The notes: generated by a model from the sequence alone, not told the origin. A stretch of 20,320 nucleotides of DNA from Nemertoderma westbladi (GCA_032718475.1 JAUCBJ010001476.1:1-20320); one strand, 5' to 3'; shown: positions 1 to 8,774, numbered from the stretch's first letter. Numbers and translations: made by a program.

Positions 1-23
1 GCATGCCGATCCAAATAGTAGTA

Positions 24-49
24 GGGGGGGGGGGGGGGGGGGGGGGGGG
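24..49. repeat. Poly-G tract (26 G)
   Basis: An uninterrupted run of 26 G lies near the left window edge, preceded by AGTAGTA. It is one of several long G/C mononucleotide runs in an otherwise AT-rich window (others at 1181, 3162, 13697, 16312 and 17934). Exact lengths of such runs are often unreliable in assemblies. Confidence 0.95.
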
Positions 50-390
50 TGTATATGTACCACTTTACAAAGTTTTTGATTTTTTTTTTAATAATGAAGA
101 ATATAAGATTTTACTCAGATTCCCAATTTGAAATCACACATCTGAAAAATATAAGCCTCCTTGTACAACGAGCGCTAAATATCAGCTGGAGACAACACAT
201 GAAAAACAATACCACCTGTGTCAACCACCCTCCGTGAACGCAGATTAAGATTCAGTTGGCACTGCTGCAGAGGTACAAAGACGAGGTCATACCAGATTTA
301 CTTTTCTTGACATTATAGACTAAGTTGAAAAGCATACCGGTTTATATATTCTGGAATACGGTAATTGAAGTTGTTTCCATGTCATTGATT
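50..390. other. Non-coding, nothing recognised
   Basis: This stretch is AT-rich with only short chance open frames. I see no recognisable domain, RNA gene or element between the poly-G tract and the hairpin pair. Confidence 0.6.
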
Positions 391-490
391 ACTTTGCAGC
401 GTTCCGTCCTAATAGGCCGCAACGCTGCAAAGTAGTACTTTCAAAGTAACTTTGCAGCGTTACGAGTAATTCACCAGAACGCTGTTAAGT
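391..490. repeat. Tandem pair of hairpins built from ACTTTGCAGCGTT
   Basis: The 13-mer ACTTTGCAGCGTT occurs directly at 391-403, as its exact reverse complement at 421-433, directly again at 449-461, and as an 11/13 reverse complement at 478-490. Adjacent arms are 28-30 bp apart and alternate in orientation. They therefore form two neighbouring hairpins with 13-bp arms and loops of 16-17 bases, plus an alternative pairing of arms two and three. The loops are not similar to one another. The arrangement suggests a foldback element or a dimer of one. No coding capacity is visible. Confidence 0.85.
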
Positions 491-550
491 TGACAGAATG
501 TAACAAAATTAATTACATACAAGAGGTTCTCCTGTGGAAATAAAGTAACA

Positions 551-1026
551 CGTTCGTGGGGACTTCGCGCAGCACGACACTGTATACGTACAAAATTTGG
601 TTTAATTTCAACTGCAAATACCAGACTTATTTCGGTTTTTATAAAAAGTCTGAAACCTCCGGTACCGACAGATTGTATACTTTATTACAGTTTTATATTA
701 TATATACTTATTATATACCATACTGTATACATTATTTGTAACCAAAATTGCAGCTCTGGAAAATAAGGCGTTCCCGAGAAATTTAACATTTTCTAAATAC
801 CACCTAATCTGTCATAGCTGACGTCAGACTACATGATTTTTCACAAAAATTTATAAACTTTCTAAACTTTCCCTCTGCTACTTAGATACTAAGTTTGGTT
901 CAATTCCGAACCAGCGATGCCGAGAAATTCGCGGTCAAAAATTTACCAGACAGACGGGCATGCCCTTTTGGAGCCTAATATGAAACGTTTGCTAAAGGCT
1001 CGCCGAATTCGTGGCTCGCCCCACAT
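551..1026 (+). mobile_element. Diverged copy of small TIR-like element (family A, copy 1)
   Basis: Blocks in the same order as the better-kept copy at 12593-12891 are visible: CGTTCGTGGGG then CGCGCAGCAC at the left end, an internal TACAAAATTTGGTT, an internal CAGACAGACGG, and a right end with GGCTCGCC followed by GCCCCACAT. The outer ends carry GTGGGG in inverted orientation, as in a MITE. This copy is longer (476 against 299 bp), and its middle does not align, so it has diverged or carries an insertion. It contains no protein gene. Whether the family is a MITE or another short non-autonomous element is inference. Confidence 0.6.
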
Positions 1027-2283
1027 CAGTAACCATAAATTAATTAGACGGCAACTACAGTATCTTATAACTCTCTTGCACAATTCGCAACTCAAGGTCT
1101 AATTCTACATAATTCACACCATATCTCGCGGTAACTTCGCTAACGTTGCGAATAATAATGTAAAAAACCGGTAGGGGGAAGGGGGGGGGGGGGTAATCTT
1201 GATTAGTTCGAGGATTAGATACAGATCACAGCTAATCTCATCACTGTTGCGGGATATATCTCATACAAATCACCCAACAAAGTTACCTCCAACAGCACAC
1301 ATCTATATACACCCTCTCTATCTTATTCTCCCTCCCTCTATTTTTGTCTCTTAAAAAATTGAATAATAATAAGAAAATGAGCAATTATAAATATAATTTA
1401 AGGGACATCACTGGGCTCAGGGATCAGGGATTGGATCAAGGGGTTATTTATTTATCTTTAAAGTAGAATTCCATAAAATGACTAATATTATTTGGAACCA
1501 ACAAAGTCATATTTTAATGTTCTTCTATGTTGGACGCAATGGGATGTAGAATATTTTTTATTCTGTGCGGTAATTGGAAGTAATGATATCTGTAAATTAC
1601 ACTTGGATTGAGCCGGCTTACACCTTTTGTGGAATTTCTTGAGAATTAAATTTAATTTGTTTCACATATCACATAGGGCCTACGACTACACTTCACTTTA
1701 CAGCGCTGCCCTTAATACCCATCTATAGCTTCCTTTACAGTTCTCAGATAAAAGAAGTCCCCGAAAGTACCCATATAATATATCTAAAGTGTACAAAACA
1801 TTATCAAAGGATACTATACTTAATTAAACCTCACTGAATAAAAGATGAAAATCTTTTCACAAACGAAAGTACCATACATTATAGTATATTGCATGTAAAT
1901 AAAATGTTAAATAATGAGATTGCATACGAAAATTCATTTCCAGCTCATAAAGACTGGGATAATTGGGTAATTCTAGCACATGCTCCATGTCCATTCGGGA
2001 TCAGGTTGGTTGGTTAGTCGGCAGTATGGCTGAGATGTGATTATTTGGTGTCATTTAACCATGACATTATTTCAGGCAGGGTAGACAGGAGATATATCGA
2101 TAGGGGGTTTGTACATTTTTCAAATTGCTTTCATTATTCTTTCTTATTTTATGTACAGTAGGATTGGCCAACATTAATTACCACTTACATGTCAGCGACT
2201 GGGGAAAGGAGGGACCTTCATGCCAATATTTCAACTAAGTAAGTGATTTATGTCGTCGGCGGGGTTTTTCTGTCCGCCACCTT
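1027..2283. other. AT-rich non-coding DNA left of the LTR element
   Basis: No gene is supported here. A G13 run lies at 1181-1193, preceded by GTAGGGGGAA, and a pyrimidine-rich patch lies at about 1309-1350. The last 35 or so bases before the LTR (about 2250-2283) are abruptly GC-rich, unlike the rest, and resemble the leader next to the opposite LTR. No upstream exon of the receptor at 8775 was found here. Confidence 0.6.
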
Positions 2284-2625
2284 ACGCCAGAAGTAAGGCA
2301 AGACGGGGAAGTCTCGTGGTAAGGGTGAACGGGAATGATGAGGTAAACGCGAGTGCGACGTATACGTATAATATGGTATCACACATATATATAATGCAAC
2401 GCAACAATAGTATAGCAGCAGACCCTAACTACAGTAGGTAACGCAGTGCGGCTACGGTAGGATGTAGGTTGCACAGTGCAGCTACGGTACCAGCAGCTGT
2501 GTAGTCCGCAGGTACCGGTAGTGTGCTGACGTGCACACCCTGCACCGTGTATGGACACACTGTATGTCAGGCCGACCGTCAGGCCATGTGAGACAGACAG
2601 ACGGTAGGTCCTAACCGGCTGGCGT
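2284..2625 (-). repeat. 3' LTR
   Basis: This repeats 8189-8530 at a constant offset, base for base by eye. On either strand it starts ACGCCAG and ends CTGGCGT, a perfect 7-bp terminal inversion, instead of the usual TG...CA. It contains TATATATA at 2386-2393, which could serve as a TATA box on either strand. Outer flank and opposite outer flank share at most three bases (TTA), so no convincing 4-6 bp target duplication is present. Confidence 0.93.
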
Positions 2626-2627
2626 AA

Positions 2628-2642
2628 CTTATCTTTTTATCC
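2628..2642 (-). promoter_or_regulatory. Candidate polypurine tract
   Basis: Minus-strand GGATAAAAAGATAAG ends two bases before the 3' LTR, where a plus-strand-priming polypurine tract is expected. It is interrupted by three single T residues in a purine background, so it is a weak example, assigned mainly from position. Confidence 0.5.
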
Positions 2643-3161
2643 AGTTTGTGTGTCGAGGGCGAGGCAGGGACCACTACTAACTAGGATGACATCCATTCAC
2701 CCCAGTCATATAAAGTCAACACAAACATCGGGTAAAGTAAGCTGTAAGGCGTACATACGTAATCTAACTAACTATAAGCACACTAAATAGGAGTATACAA
2801 CTATAATAACGATGGGGCAATGATAATCATGTGTGCAAAAAAAACAGTTAGCGCACTTAGGTGTCGAACTCGGTATCGTTGGGTTAGGTACACATGTGTT
2901 ATCCCCTAAGCTAATCGGGGAGTTGGGTAACGGTCGGTGTGCGGGTGGTATGATAGGGTATACTGGTTGTCCCTGCATATTAGATTGAAATGATCACAAA
3001 CAAGACAATGAAAGAGTACAAAATAGTATGTAATACACTTAAGTTTATCAAACTAAAAGTCACTAAAAGGGGCTTGTTTCTCCATTAGCGGCTGGAGTCA
3101 CCACGGGGGATTATAATCTCAGTATGTATATATTGCAACTTACTAACTCGCGGTAGAAGTA

Positions 3162-3184
3162 GGGGGGGGGGGGGGGGGGGGGGG
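3162..3184. repeat. Poly-G tract (23 G) inside the LTR element
   Basis: Twenty-three G follow AGAAGTA and precede TAATCGCGGTTAG. The run at 1181-1193 has a similar right flank (TAATCTTGATTAG), so the two may share an origin or a sequence preference. It lies in the element's 3' untranslated part. Confidence 0.9.
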
Positions 3185-3256
3185 TAATCGCGGTTAGTCA
3201 CTGGAGTCGGATGGGGCGAGCCATGCGCACAAGACACACGCATCAGGCGCGAGTTT

Positions 3257-6200
3257 CTATGGGAAACCGTAATATTCGGGTGGTTTGCGCACCCTGTAAG
3301 GGCGCTGTCGCTGGGTGGAGGGTGGGTCCAGGACAACTGGGGCGGGTTGTGGGACCGGTAGTGGCTCCACCGGTGGGCCGAACGCATCCACGTGGGCGGG
3401 TGGAGCGCTGGTGGGTTCCTCTGCCAGGGACCTGGCTGGGAAGGACTCGTTGAGGGACTCGGTATCGGAGTCGGACTCGTGGTCGAAGACTGTAGTGGGT
3501 TGTGCGATTCGTGGTACGAGGAAGCAGTCGGCCTGTGGGACCCTGTAGGCGTGTGCCCGGAGTTGGGTGCCCGTAAACTTGCGAATGGAGCACCATGTGC
3601 CGTCTGTAGCGCTAACGATATACCGGGGGCGGGCGCCTAAGCGGGGGGTGTCAACGTAGAGGTGTACAAGGTCGCCCACCTTGAGGGCGGTGAACCCGGG
3701 TAGGACGGTGGGGCGGTGGACCTTGGAGCGCGCGCTGGCCGCGTGGTTTGCAAGGCGACGGTCGTGTTGGGCGGAGATGATCGCGGTGTCGTTCAATGGG
3801 AGTTGGTCACCAGTAAATTGATCACGCTGGAAGAGGATCTCACGTGCGGACAGCCCGGGAGCACGGAGTCGGGCGTTAAGGTGGGCCACTGCAATGGCGA
3901 GGGATGTGGATGAAAAGGGTCCGCCGGATGGGCGGAGCTTAAGTAGCTCGGCTTGCAGTTCACCGATGGCGTGTTCGGCGACGGGGTTTTTGTTAATATT
4001 CTTCCGGGCGCCGACTTCGAGGAGAAGGTGGTGGGACTTGAGGGTGGGGTCGCCAACGAGGGCCTGAAAGCCTGGAGCGGGGTCGGTCCGGATAACGGCG
4101 AGGGGGCCGCTAAGGGGACACATACCAAAGGCCAGGGTTATTAGGGCGTCGCGCAGAGTGTCCTGTTGTTCGTCGGGAATGATGACGGCATTAGTGTAGG
4201 ATGATACAGTTTCACGGATAAGGAGGATCCGCTGTGAATGGCGGCGGAAGACATCGGCGGCAAACGACTGGCCGACGACAGGGGGTGGATCGAGGGAGGA
4301 CTGGGGTACTACGCGAGGGGGGGCCGTTGCCAGGGCGACGCATTGGTGGCACTGGGCAGACACTTCGTTAAGAGCGCGGTCGAGATCTAGTGCGTGGAAG
4401 TATCGGGAGAAGGTATTACGGAGTTGGGCCCGGGATGGGTGTAGCAACTCGAGGTGGAGGGAGGTAAGAAGTCCCGCAAGGGCGGACCGGGGTACGACAA
4501 TAACGTCGTAGGGGGAAGTGAATGGACTCTGGCGGCGGACGACTATGAGACCGGAGGAGGCAAGGGAGCAGATGCCCAGGTACCGTTTAACGTCGCGTTT
4601 GTCGGTAATACGCTTGGAAGGTCGTGTGCCGGACGCAAGATGTTCTGCAACGCGGAGGAGGTCGGGGCACTCACGTTGGGTAGCCAGCCACGCGGGTCGG
4701 CTGGCGTAGAGGGGGCGCGGGTCGTTCAACTCGGTGGACGCGAAGCACCTCGGGGACGGGGAGGGGGGCGGATTACCGGGTGGCTGTGTCGCGAGACGTA
4801 CTACGGGGGACTCAGCGACGGTTGCGACAAAGGAACAAACCTGACACGCCGGGAGAGAGCACGGCTCGACGTTGCGACTCTGAAAGTCGGCCGGTAGGTT
4901 AGTGGTTCCCTTGATGTGGGAGATAGTTACTTGGGCCTGGCTAGCGATAGATAGAAAGGTTGACAGGCGGGGACTGTTGGAGTAAGCGCCGCGGGACAGC
5001 TTTTTGTACGCCTCAACGCAGGGTTTACTGTCGGAGAGGACATGCGACTGCTTGGAGGAGCTAATGAAATACGGGAGGAAGTGTTGTACTGCGGCGGCAA
5101 TGGCGAGCGCTTCTAATTCGCACGGGAGCCATGTTCTCTGGTGGGCCTTTAGTTTGGCAGAGTAAAAGCCGGAGAGGAGGAGTTCCTTACCGCGTTTAGA
5201 ATATAACACTGCACCTAGGCCGTCGACGGATGACGCAGCGTCTGTAACGAGGAAGAGTTCGTCGCTGGGACGCGGGATGGTGACGGACCGGCACGATTGA
5301 ATGGCGGCTTGGGAGCGGTGGAAGACTGCGTTAAGCTCGGGCGACCAAGCGACGGAATCGCCGGGTTTGGGTGTAAGGAGGGACTCGAGTGGGGCCACGA
5401 GTGCGGAGCAGCGCGGGAGGACGCGGGCGAGAATCTTGTAAGATCCTAGGTATGAACGGAGATCCCGAACTGTGGCTGGGATGGGGCACCGGGACAATGC
5501 GGACGTGATGTGGGTAGAGGCGGATAACGAACCGTTGGACCACGACCAACCGAGGATGGTGGTGGTCTGAGGGCAGATAAATGTTTTCTTGGCGGATAGG
5601 CGTAAGTCGGCGCGATGGAGGGCGCGGAGGAGCTGTGAGAAGTTCGCGAGGAGTTCGGGGATGGTGTCGCCGCCGCAATATATGTCGTCGGCGAGTTTGA
5701 CTACAGATCCCTGGACGAGAAGGTCGCCAAGGACTCGGGACATGAGTTCCTCGAGTGCGGTTTCGCTGCCGGGCATACCCATGGCGCAGCGCCTGTACAC
5801 GCGCACGCCGCGGAAGGGAGTGGATACTCCGCAGAAGCGCATCGACTCGCGTTGGAGAGGAATCTGGTAGAAGGCGCTGGTGAGATCCGCTTTGACGAGG
5901 TATTTAAACCGTCCGAGGGAACGGATGGTTGACTCGACGTCGGGGAGGAACGCGGGTTGGGGTTTACAATAACGTGCGATCTCGGTAAATGCGGTAACCA
6001 ACCGGGAGCCGCCGTTGGGTTTGGCGACGAGGAAGCTCGGGTTGAGGTATTCGACGGTGATGCCGGCGAGCTCGGGGCGGATGAAAACGCCGAGGCGTTC
6101 GAGTGAATCGAACTGTTCTTGGAGTTCTACGAGGCGATCGCGGGCGTATTGCGGGATGCGGCCTTTGTGCTGTGGAGGTAACGTGGGAGAAACGTTGACG

Positions 6201-8107
6201 ACGGCCTCGAACGGACCGGCAGAGCCATTGTAGCCGGGATACTGGGGATCGAACACGGCCGCGTATTGTTCCAGTACATCGTGGAAGGAGGCGCGTTCCC
6301 GGTGGGTGAGGATGTTGTTGGGGTCTAGGTGGACTGCGCTGATGTGGGATTTGGATATGGCGGCGGGTGCAGGGGTTGCGACTACGGTTCGGATTACGGG
6401 AGACGGGAGTGACTGGGAAGTGGAGTTGATAGGTGCAAGGGTGGTAGGGAGGACGGAACAGACATGCGAGTTGCGTTGGATGAACACAGGACTGGGGGAT
6501 AGGTTCGGGATAGTGATAGTACCTGCGAGGGGTTGGAGATGCATTGGCGGGAACCAAGACTGAGCGGTGAAGCGGGCGGGGTTTTTGGCTACGTGTGGGG
6601 ATACGAGGAGGTCAGAGGACTCGTGTAGATGGGCTGGGAGGGAGAGGTCGAGGGATTCACCTGGTAGGACGATGGATGACTGAACCGGGGCTCGGAGTAC
6701 AGATGTGTGACGGATCGCGGGACCGGGCCGCTTCGGGGGGGGGGGGTACCGGACAGATCTGCCATCGTGGAATGATATCAATGACTGGCCGGGACGGATA
6801 GTGACGTCATTGGTTGTGAGGAATGGCATGCCCGCGAGAAGCGGAACGTTGAGGCTCGCGACGACGAGGCCGCGGAAGGGGAGGCTGAGGTCGTCGTACG
6901 TGAGGTTGAACGAGGTTTCGCCGATGACACCGAGCATCGGGGAACCGTCGGCTTTCACGGGTACTTGTCGGGAGCCCCGGGTGATGGGGACGCCTAGGCG
7001 GATGGCGGTGTCGTGTGCGATCAGGTCGGACTCGGCACCGCAGTCAAGGAGGACGTTGACAGGTTTGTGCTCGTAGTGGGCGACAAACGTCGGGCTAGGT
7101 CGTACGGCCACTACATTAACTGAGGGATCGGAGGTCGGTGTTGGGGCTGGATCGGGGTCGTCCTCGGGTTGGTCGCCGAACTCTTCGTCTCCGTCGACAT
7201 GGACGAGGCGTGCTCGAGATATGAAACGCTTGTCGGCGGGAGGGAGGAAGGGGCAACTGCTGAGGAAGTGGTCGGTACTTGAACGTTTCGTCTGTGTGCA
7301 CAGGGGGCACCGGCGCGTAGATCGGTTGGGACCGCGGGTTGCGGGTGGTGGCGGTGGTCGCCGGGTCTGAGCACGGAAAGTGCGGACTTCGGCCGTGGTA
7401 TGGAGTTCGTCCAACAGCGAGGAAAGAGCTTGAGAAATCTCGGGCTTTATGCTTGCCAGGGTTCGGGAACGAAGTTCGGTCCCGTACCGTTGCTGGACGA
7501 GTCGTGGGAGATCCGGATGAATCAGACGAAGCCAAACTAAGACGATAAGGTTCTCAAGGGTGGGGGAAAGCTCTTCGTCCTCGGGAGGGATGATGCCGTG
7601 GTGGGAAATTCCACCATCCTGGCGGAGGAGGCTATCGTCTACGAATGCTGAGAGACGTTGGAATAAGTCCTCGGCGCGTTCCTCGTGTTGCAAGGTGATC
7701 TCGCTGAACGCGAGGAAATGGGCGCCCGTGGCCTGGAATCCGTAGTGGAGGCGGATAGCTTGCCAGATGGAAGGCAAGGAGGTAGAGTCGCGGACTATGG
7801 TGTTGCGGGCGATGATAGGAGCGTAGTTTGCTACCTGGCCCAGCATCAAGTCTAGGGTGGCGGCCTTCTGTACTGCGGTGCGTCGGGCGGCCTCGGCGAT
7901 GGTGTGTGGGTCGTCGGTGAATCCGCGGAGTGGAGCGGCGCGGGAGTGACGCAGCCATGTGGCACCGGGTGCGGTAAACTGGCTGAACTGGGGTTGAAGT
8001 GTGAGAGAGTACGTGAGGTTGTGCCGCCACACCTCGAACGAATTAATTGTCTCGGATTTATCGAGCGGTAAGAGTTTGGGAGGCTTTAACACTCCGGTAA
8101 ACGCCAT
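3257..8107 (-). CDS. Gag-Pol polyprotein of the LTR retrotransposon
   Basis: One 1616-residue frame encodes the structural and replication proteins of the element. Residues 1-300 are Gag-like and end in a wide zinc-knuckle-like C267-X2-C-X9-H-X4-C285. Protease follows, with DCGA at 355-358 in place of DTGA or DSGA. RT runs at roughly 640-870: KADLTSAFYQIPL at 739 and LADD at 805-808, replacing YxDD. RNase H has the acidic set D956, E997, D1026, D1074. Integrase has H1218-X4-H and C1253-X2-C, then D1285, D1342 and E1378, an exact DD35E spacing. A basic and proline-rich tail ends in RKPPEYYGFP. The ATG at 8107 is 81 bp below the primer site. Gag and Pol are in one frame with no frameshift or internal stop, so separation must rely on proteolysis. 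Short frames on the opposite strand are shadows of its GC-rich codons. Confidence 0.95.
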   Translation of the reverse strand: MAFTGVLKPPKLLPLDKSETINSFEVWRHNLTYSLTLQPQFSQFTAPGATWLRHSRAAPLRGFTDDPHTIAEAARRTAVQKAATLDLMLGQVANYAPIIARNTIVRDSTSLPSIWQAIRLHYGFQATGAHFLAFSEITLQHEERAEDLFQRLSAFVDDSLLRQDGGISHHGIIPPEDEELSPTLENLIVLVWLRLIHPDLPRLVQQRYGTELRSRTLASIKPEISQALSSLLDELHTTAEVRTFRAQTRRPPPPPATRGPNRSTRRCPLCTQTKRSSTDHFLSSCPFLPPADKRFISRARLVHVDGDEEFGDQPEDDPDPAPTPTSDPSVNVVAVRPSPTFVAHYEHKPVNVLLDCGAESDLIAHDTAIRLGVPITRGSRQVPVKADGSPMLGVIGETSFNLTYDDLSLPFRGLVVASLNVPLLAGMPFLTTNDVTIRPGQSLISFHDGRSVRYPPPPKRPGPAIRHTSVLRAPVQSSIVLPGESLDLSLPAHLHESSDLLVSPHVAKNPARFTAQSWFPPMHLQPLAGTITIPNLSPSPVFIQRNSHVCSVLPTTLAPINSTSQSLPSPVIRTVVATPAPAAISKSHISAVHLDPNNILTHRERASFHDVLEQYAAVFDPQYPGYNGSAGPFEAVVNVSPTLPPQHKGRIPQYARDRLVELQEQFDSLERLGVFIRPELAGITVEYLNPSFLVAKPNGGSRLVTAFTEIARYCKPQPAFLPDVESTIRSLGRFKYLVKADLTSAFYQIPLQRESMRFCGVSTPFRGVRVYRRCAMGMPGSETALEELMSRVLGDLLVQGSVVKLADDIYCGGDTIPELLANFSQLLRALHRADLRLSAKKTFICPQTTTILGWSWSNGSLSASTHITSALSRCPIPATVRDLRSYLGSYKILARVLPRCSALVAPLESLLTPKPGDSVAWSPELNAVFHRSQAAIQSCRSVTIPRPSDELFLVTDAASSVDGLGAVLYSKRGKELLLSGFYSAKLKAHQRTWLPCELEALAIAAAVQHFLPYFISSSKQSHVLSDSKPCVEAYKKLSRGAYSNSPRLSTFLSIASQAQVTISHIKGTTNLPADFQSRNVEPCSLPACQVCSFVATVAESPVVRLATQPPGNPPPSPSPRCFASTELNDPRPLYASRPAWLATQRECPDLLRVAEHLASGTRPSKRITDKRDVKRYLGICSLASSGLIVVRRQSPFTSPYDVIVVPRSALAGLLTSLHLELLHPSRAQLRNTFSRYFHALDLDRALNEVSAQCHQCVALATAPPRVVPQSSLDPPPVVGQSFAADVFRRHSQRILLIRETVSSYTNAVIIPDEQQDTLRDALITLAFGMCPLSGPLAVIRTDPAPGFQALVGDPTLKSHHLLLEVGARKNINKNPVAEHAIGELQAELLKLRPSGGPFSSTSLAIAVAHLNARLRAPGLSAREILFQRDQFTGDQLPLNDTAIISAQHDRRLANHAASARSKVHRPTVLPGFTALKVGDLVHLYVDTPRLGARPRYIVSATDGTWCSIRKFTGTQLRAHAYRVPQADCFLVPRIAQPTTVFDHESDSDTESLNESFPARSLAEEPTSAPPAHVDAFGPPVEPLPVPQPAPVVLDPPSTQRQRPYRVRKPPEYYGFP
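6735..6746. repeat. G12 run within the pol coding sequence
   Basis: Twelve G on the plus strand encode part of a four-proline stretch (YPPPPKRPGP, about residues 454-463) on the minus strand, between protease and RT. The reading frame is kept across it. As a mononucleotide run in a coding region it is a likely site for frameshifts in other copies. Confidence 0.9.
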
Positions 8108-8178
8108 GCTGTGTGCGAGTGGTCAGGTAAGAGATCTGCTGCTATGGTGAGGAGAACGAGGCGGGGGACGGAAAACAA

Positions 8179-8189
8179 CGCTGCCACCA
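8179..8189 (-). promoter_or_regulatory. Primer binding site, tRNA-Leu type
   Basis: On the minus strand, TGGTGGCAGCG begins at the last base of the 5' LTR. It is complementary to a tRNA 3' end CGCTGCCA plus CCA. From memory this is the end of animal tRNA-Leu (AAG/TAG type). The match stops after 11 bases: the next bases are TTG rather than the expected GTG. Position and the leading TGG support the call; the tRNA identity is from established knowledge of metazoan tRNA-Leu, not from a search. Confidence 0.75.
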
Positions 8190-8530
8190 CGCCAGAAGTA
8201 AGGCAAGACGGGGAAGTCTCGTGGTAAGGGTGAACGGGAATGATGAGGTAAACGCGAGTGCGACGTATACGTATAATATGGTATCACACATATATATAAT
8301 GCAACGCAACAATAGTATAGCAGCAGACCCTAACTACAGTAGGTAACGCAGTGCGGCTACGGTAGGATGTAGGTTGCACAGTGCAGCTACGGTACCAGCA
8401 GCTGTGTAGTCCGCAGGTACCGGTAGTGTGCTGACGTGCACACCCTGCACCGTGTATGGACACACTGTATGTCAGGCCGACCGTCAGGCCATGTGAGACA
8501 GACAGACGGTAGGTCCTAACCGGCTGGCGT
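8189..8530 (-). repeat. 5' LTR
   Basis: This is the sense-strand upstream LTR, 342 bp and apparently identical to the 3' LTR. It carries the promoter for the element; TATATATA at 8291-8298 is a candidate TATA box. Its outer end (ACGCCAG on the minus strand) abuts AT-rich host DNA beginning TAATCAAATG on the plus strand. Confidence 0.93.
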
Positions 8531-8774
8531 TAATCAAATGCCTTGAAGAAATCTACAAAAATGACAGTCATTGATCGTTGAACATAATGATTTAATGATT
8601 TCAACAGACATACTATTTATTTTTCAAAAATGTATCTGCATCCATTTATGTTTCCAATTGCCTCAGCAGTGCTTTTTCAATATTGAACTAATATATATAC
8701 ATCCTTGCAAGCGTAAATATTGTACTTATTTTAAAATTAACATTTCAGATAATTGTATATTTATTGTCTTCTAG
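8531..8774 (+). other. Intron remainder before receptor exon
   Basis: This AT-rich stretch between the retroelement and the receptor exon ends in a pyrimidine-rich TTATTGTCTTCTAG, a good 3' splice site with AG at 8773-8774. A second AG after ACATTTCAG at 8748 is less likely, because the sequence between the two carries no conserved receptor residues. Confidence 0.7.

Larger units (their letters stand above)
2626..3256 (-). other. 3' untranslated part of the LTR element
   Basis: This lies between the Gag-Pol stop and the 3' LTR. It has no open frame with recognisable content and so no env gene. It contains a G23 run on the plus strand at 3162-3184, which is a C run in the element's sense strand. 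Sequence next to the LTR is purine-rich on the minus strand. Confidence 0.75.
2284..8530 (-). mobile_element. Complete Ty3/gypsy-like LTR retrotransposon, apparently intact
   Basis: This 6247-bp element is oriented on the minus strand. Its LTRs of 342 bp align without gaps at a constant offset of 5905 bp, and I found no mismatch by eye. In sense order it has the 5' LTR (8189-8530), a tRNA-Leu-type primer site, an 81-bp leader, one Gag-Pol frame of 1616 codons, about 630 bp of untranslated sequence, a weak polypurine tract and the 3' LTR (2284-2625). The order PR-RT-RNase H-INT fits Ty3/gypsy; I cannot name the clade. There is no env-like frame. Identical LTRs plus an open frame imply a recent insertion. 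It lies in the presumed intron before the receptor exon at 8775, antisense to it. The high GC contrasts with the AT-rich host. Confidence 0.93.

Noticed and set aside
2386-2393. TATATATA in the LTR as a proven promoter
   Set aside because: Position is plausible, but the word is common in AT-rich DNA; it is mentioned only as a candidate within the LTR entries.
2250-2441. A 63-codon plus-strand frame across the LTR start
   Set aside because: It straddles the host/LTR border, has no homology, and is antisense to the element.
3211-7745. Many open frames opposite or out of frame with Gag-Pol
   Set aside because: They are by-products of GC-rich codons in the 1616-codon frame and show no domain of their own.
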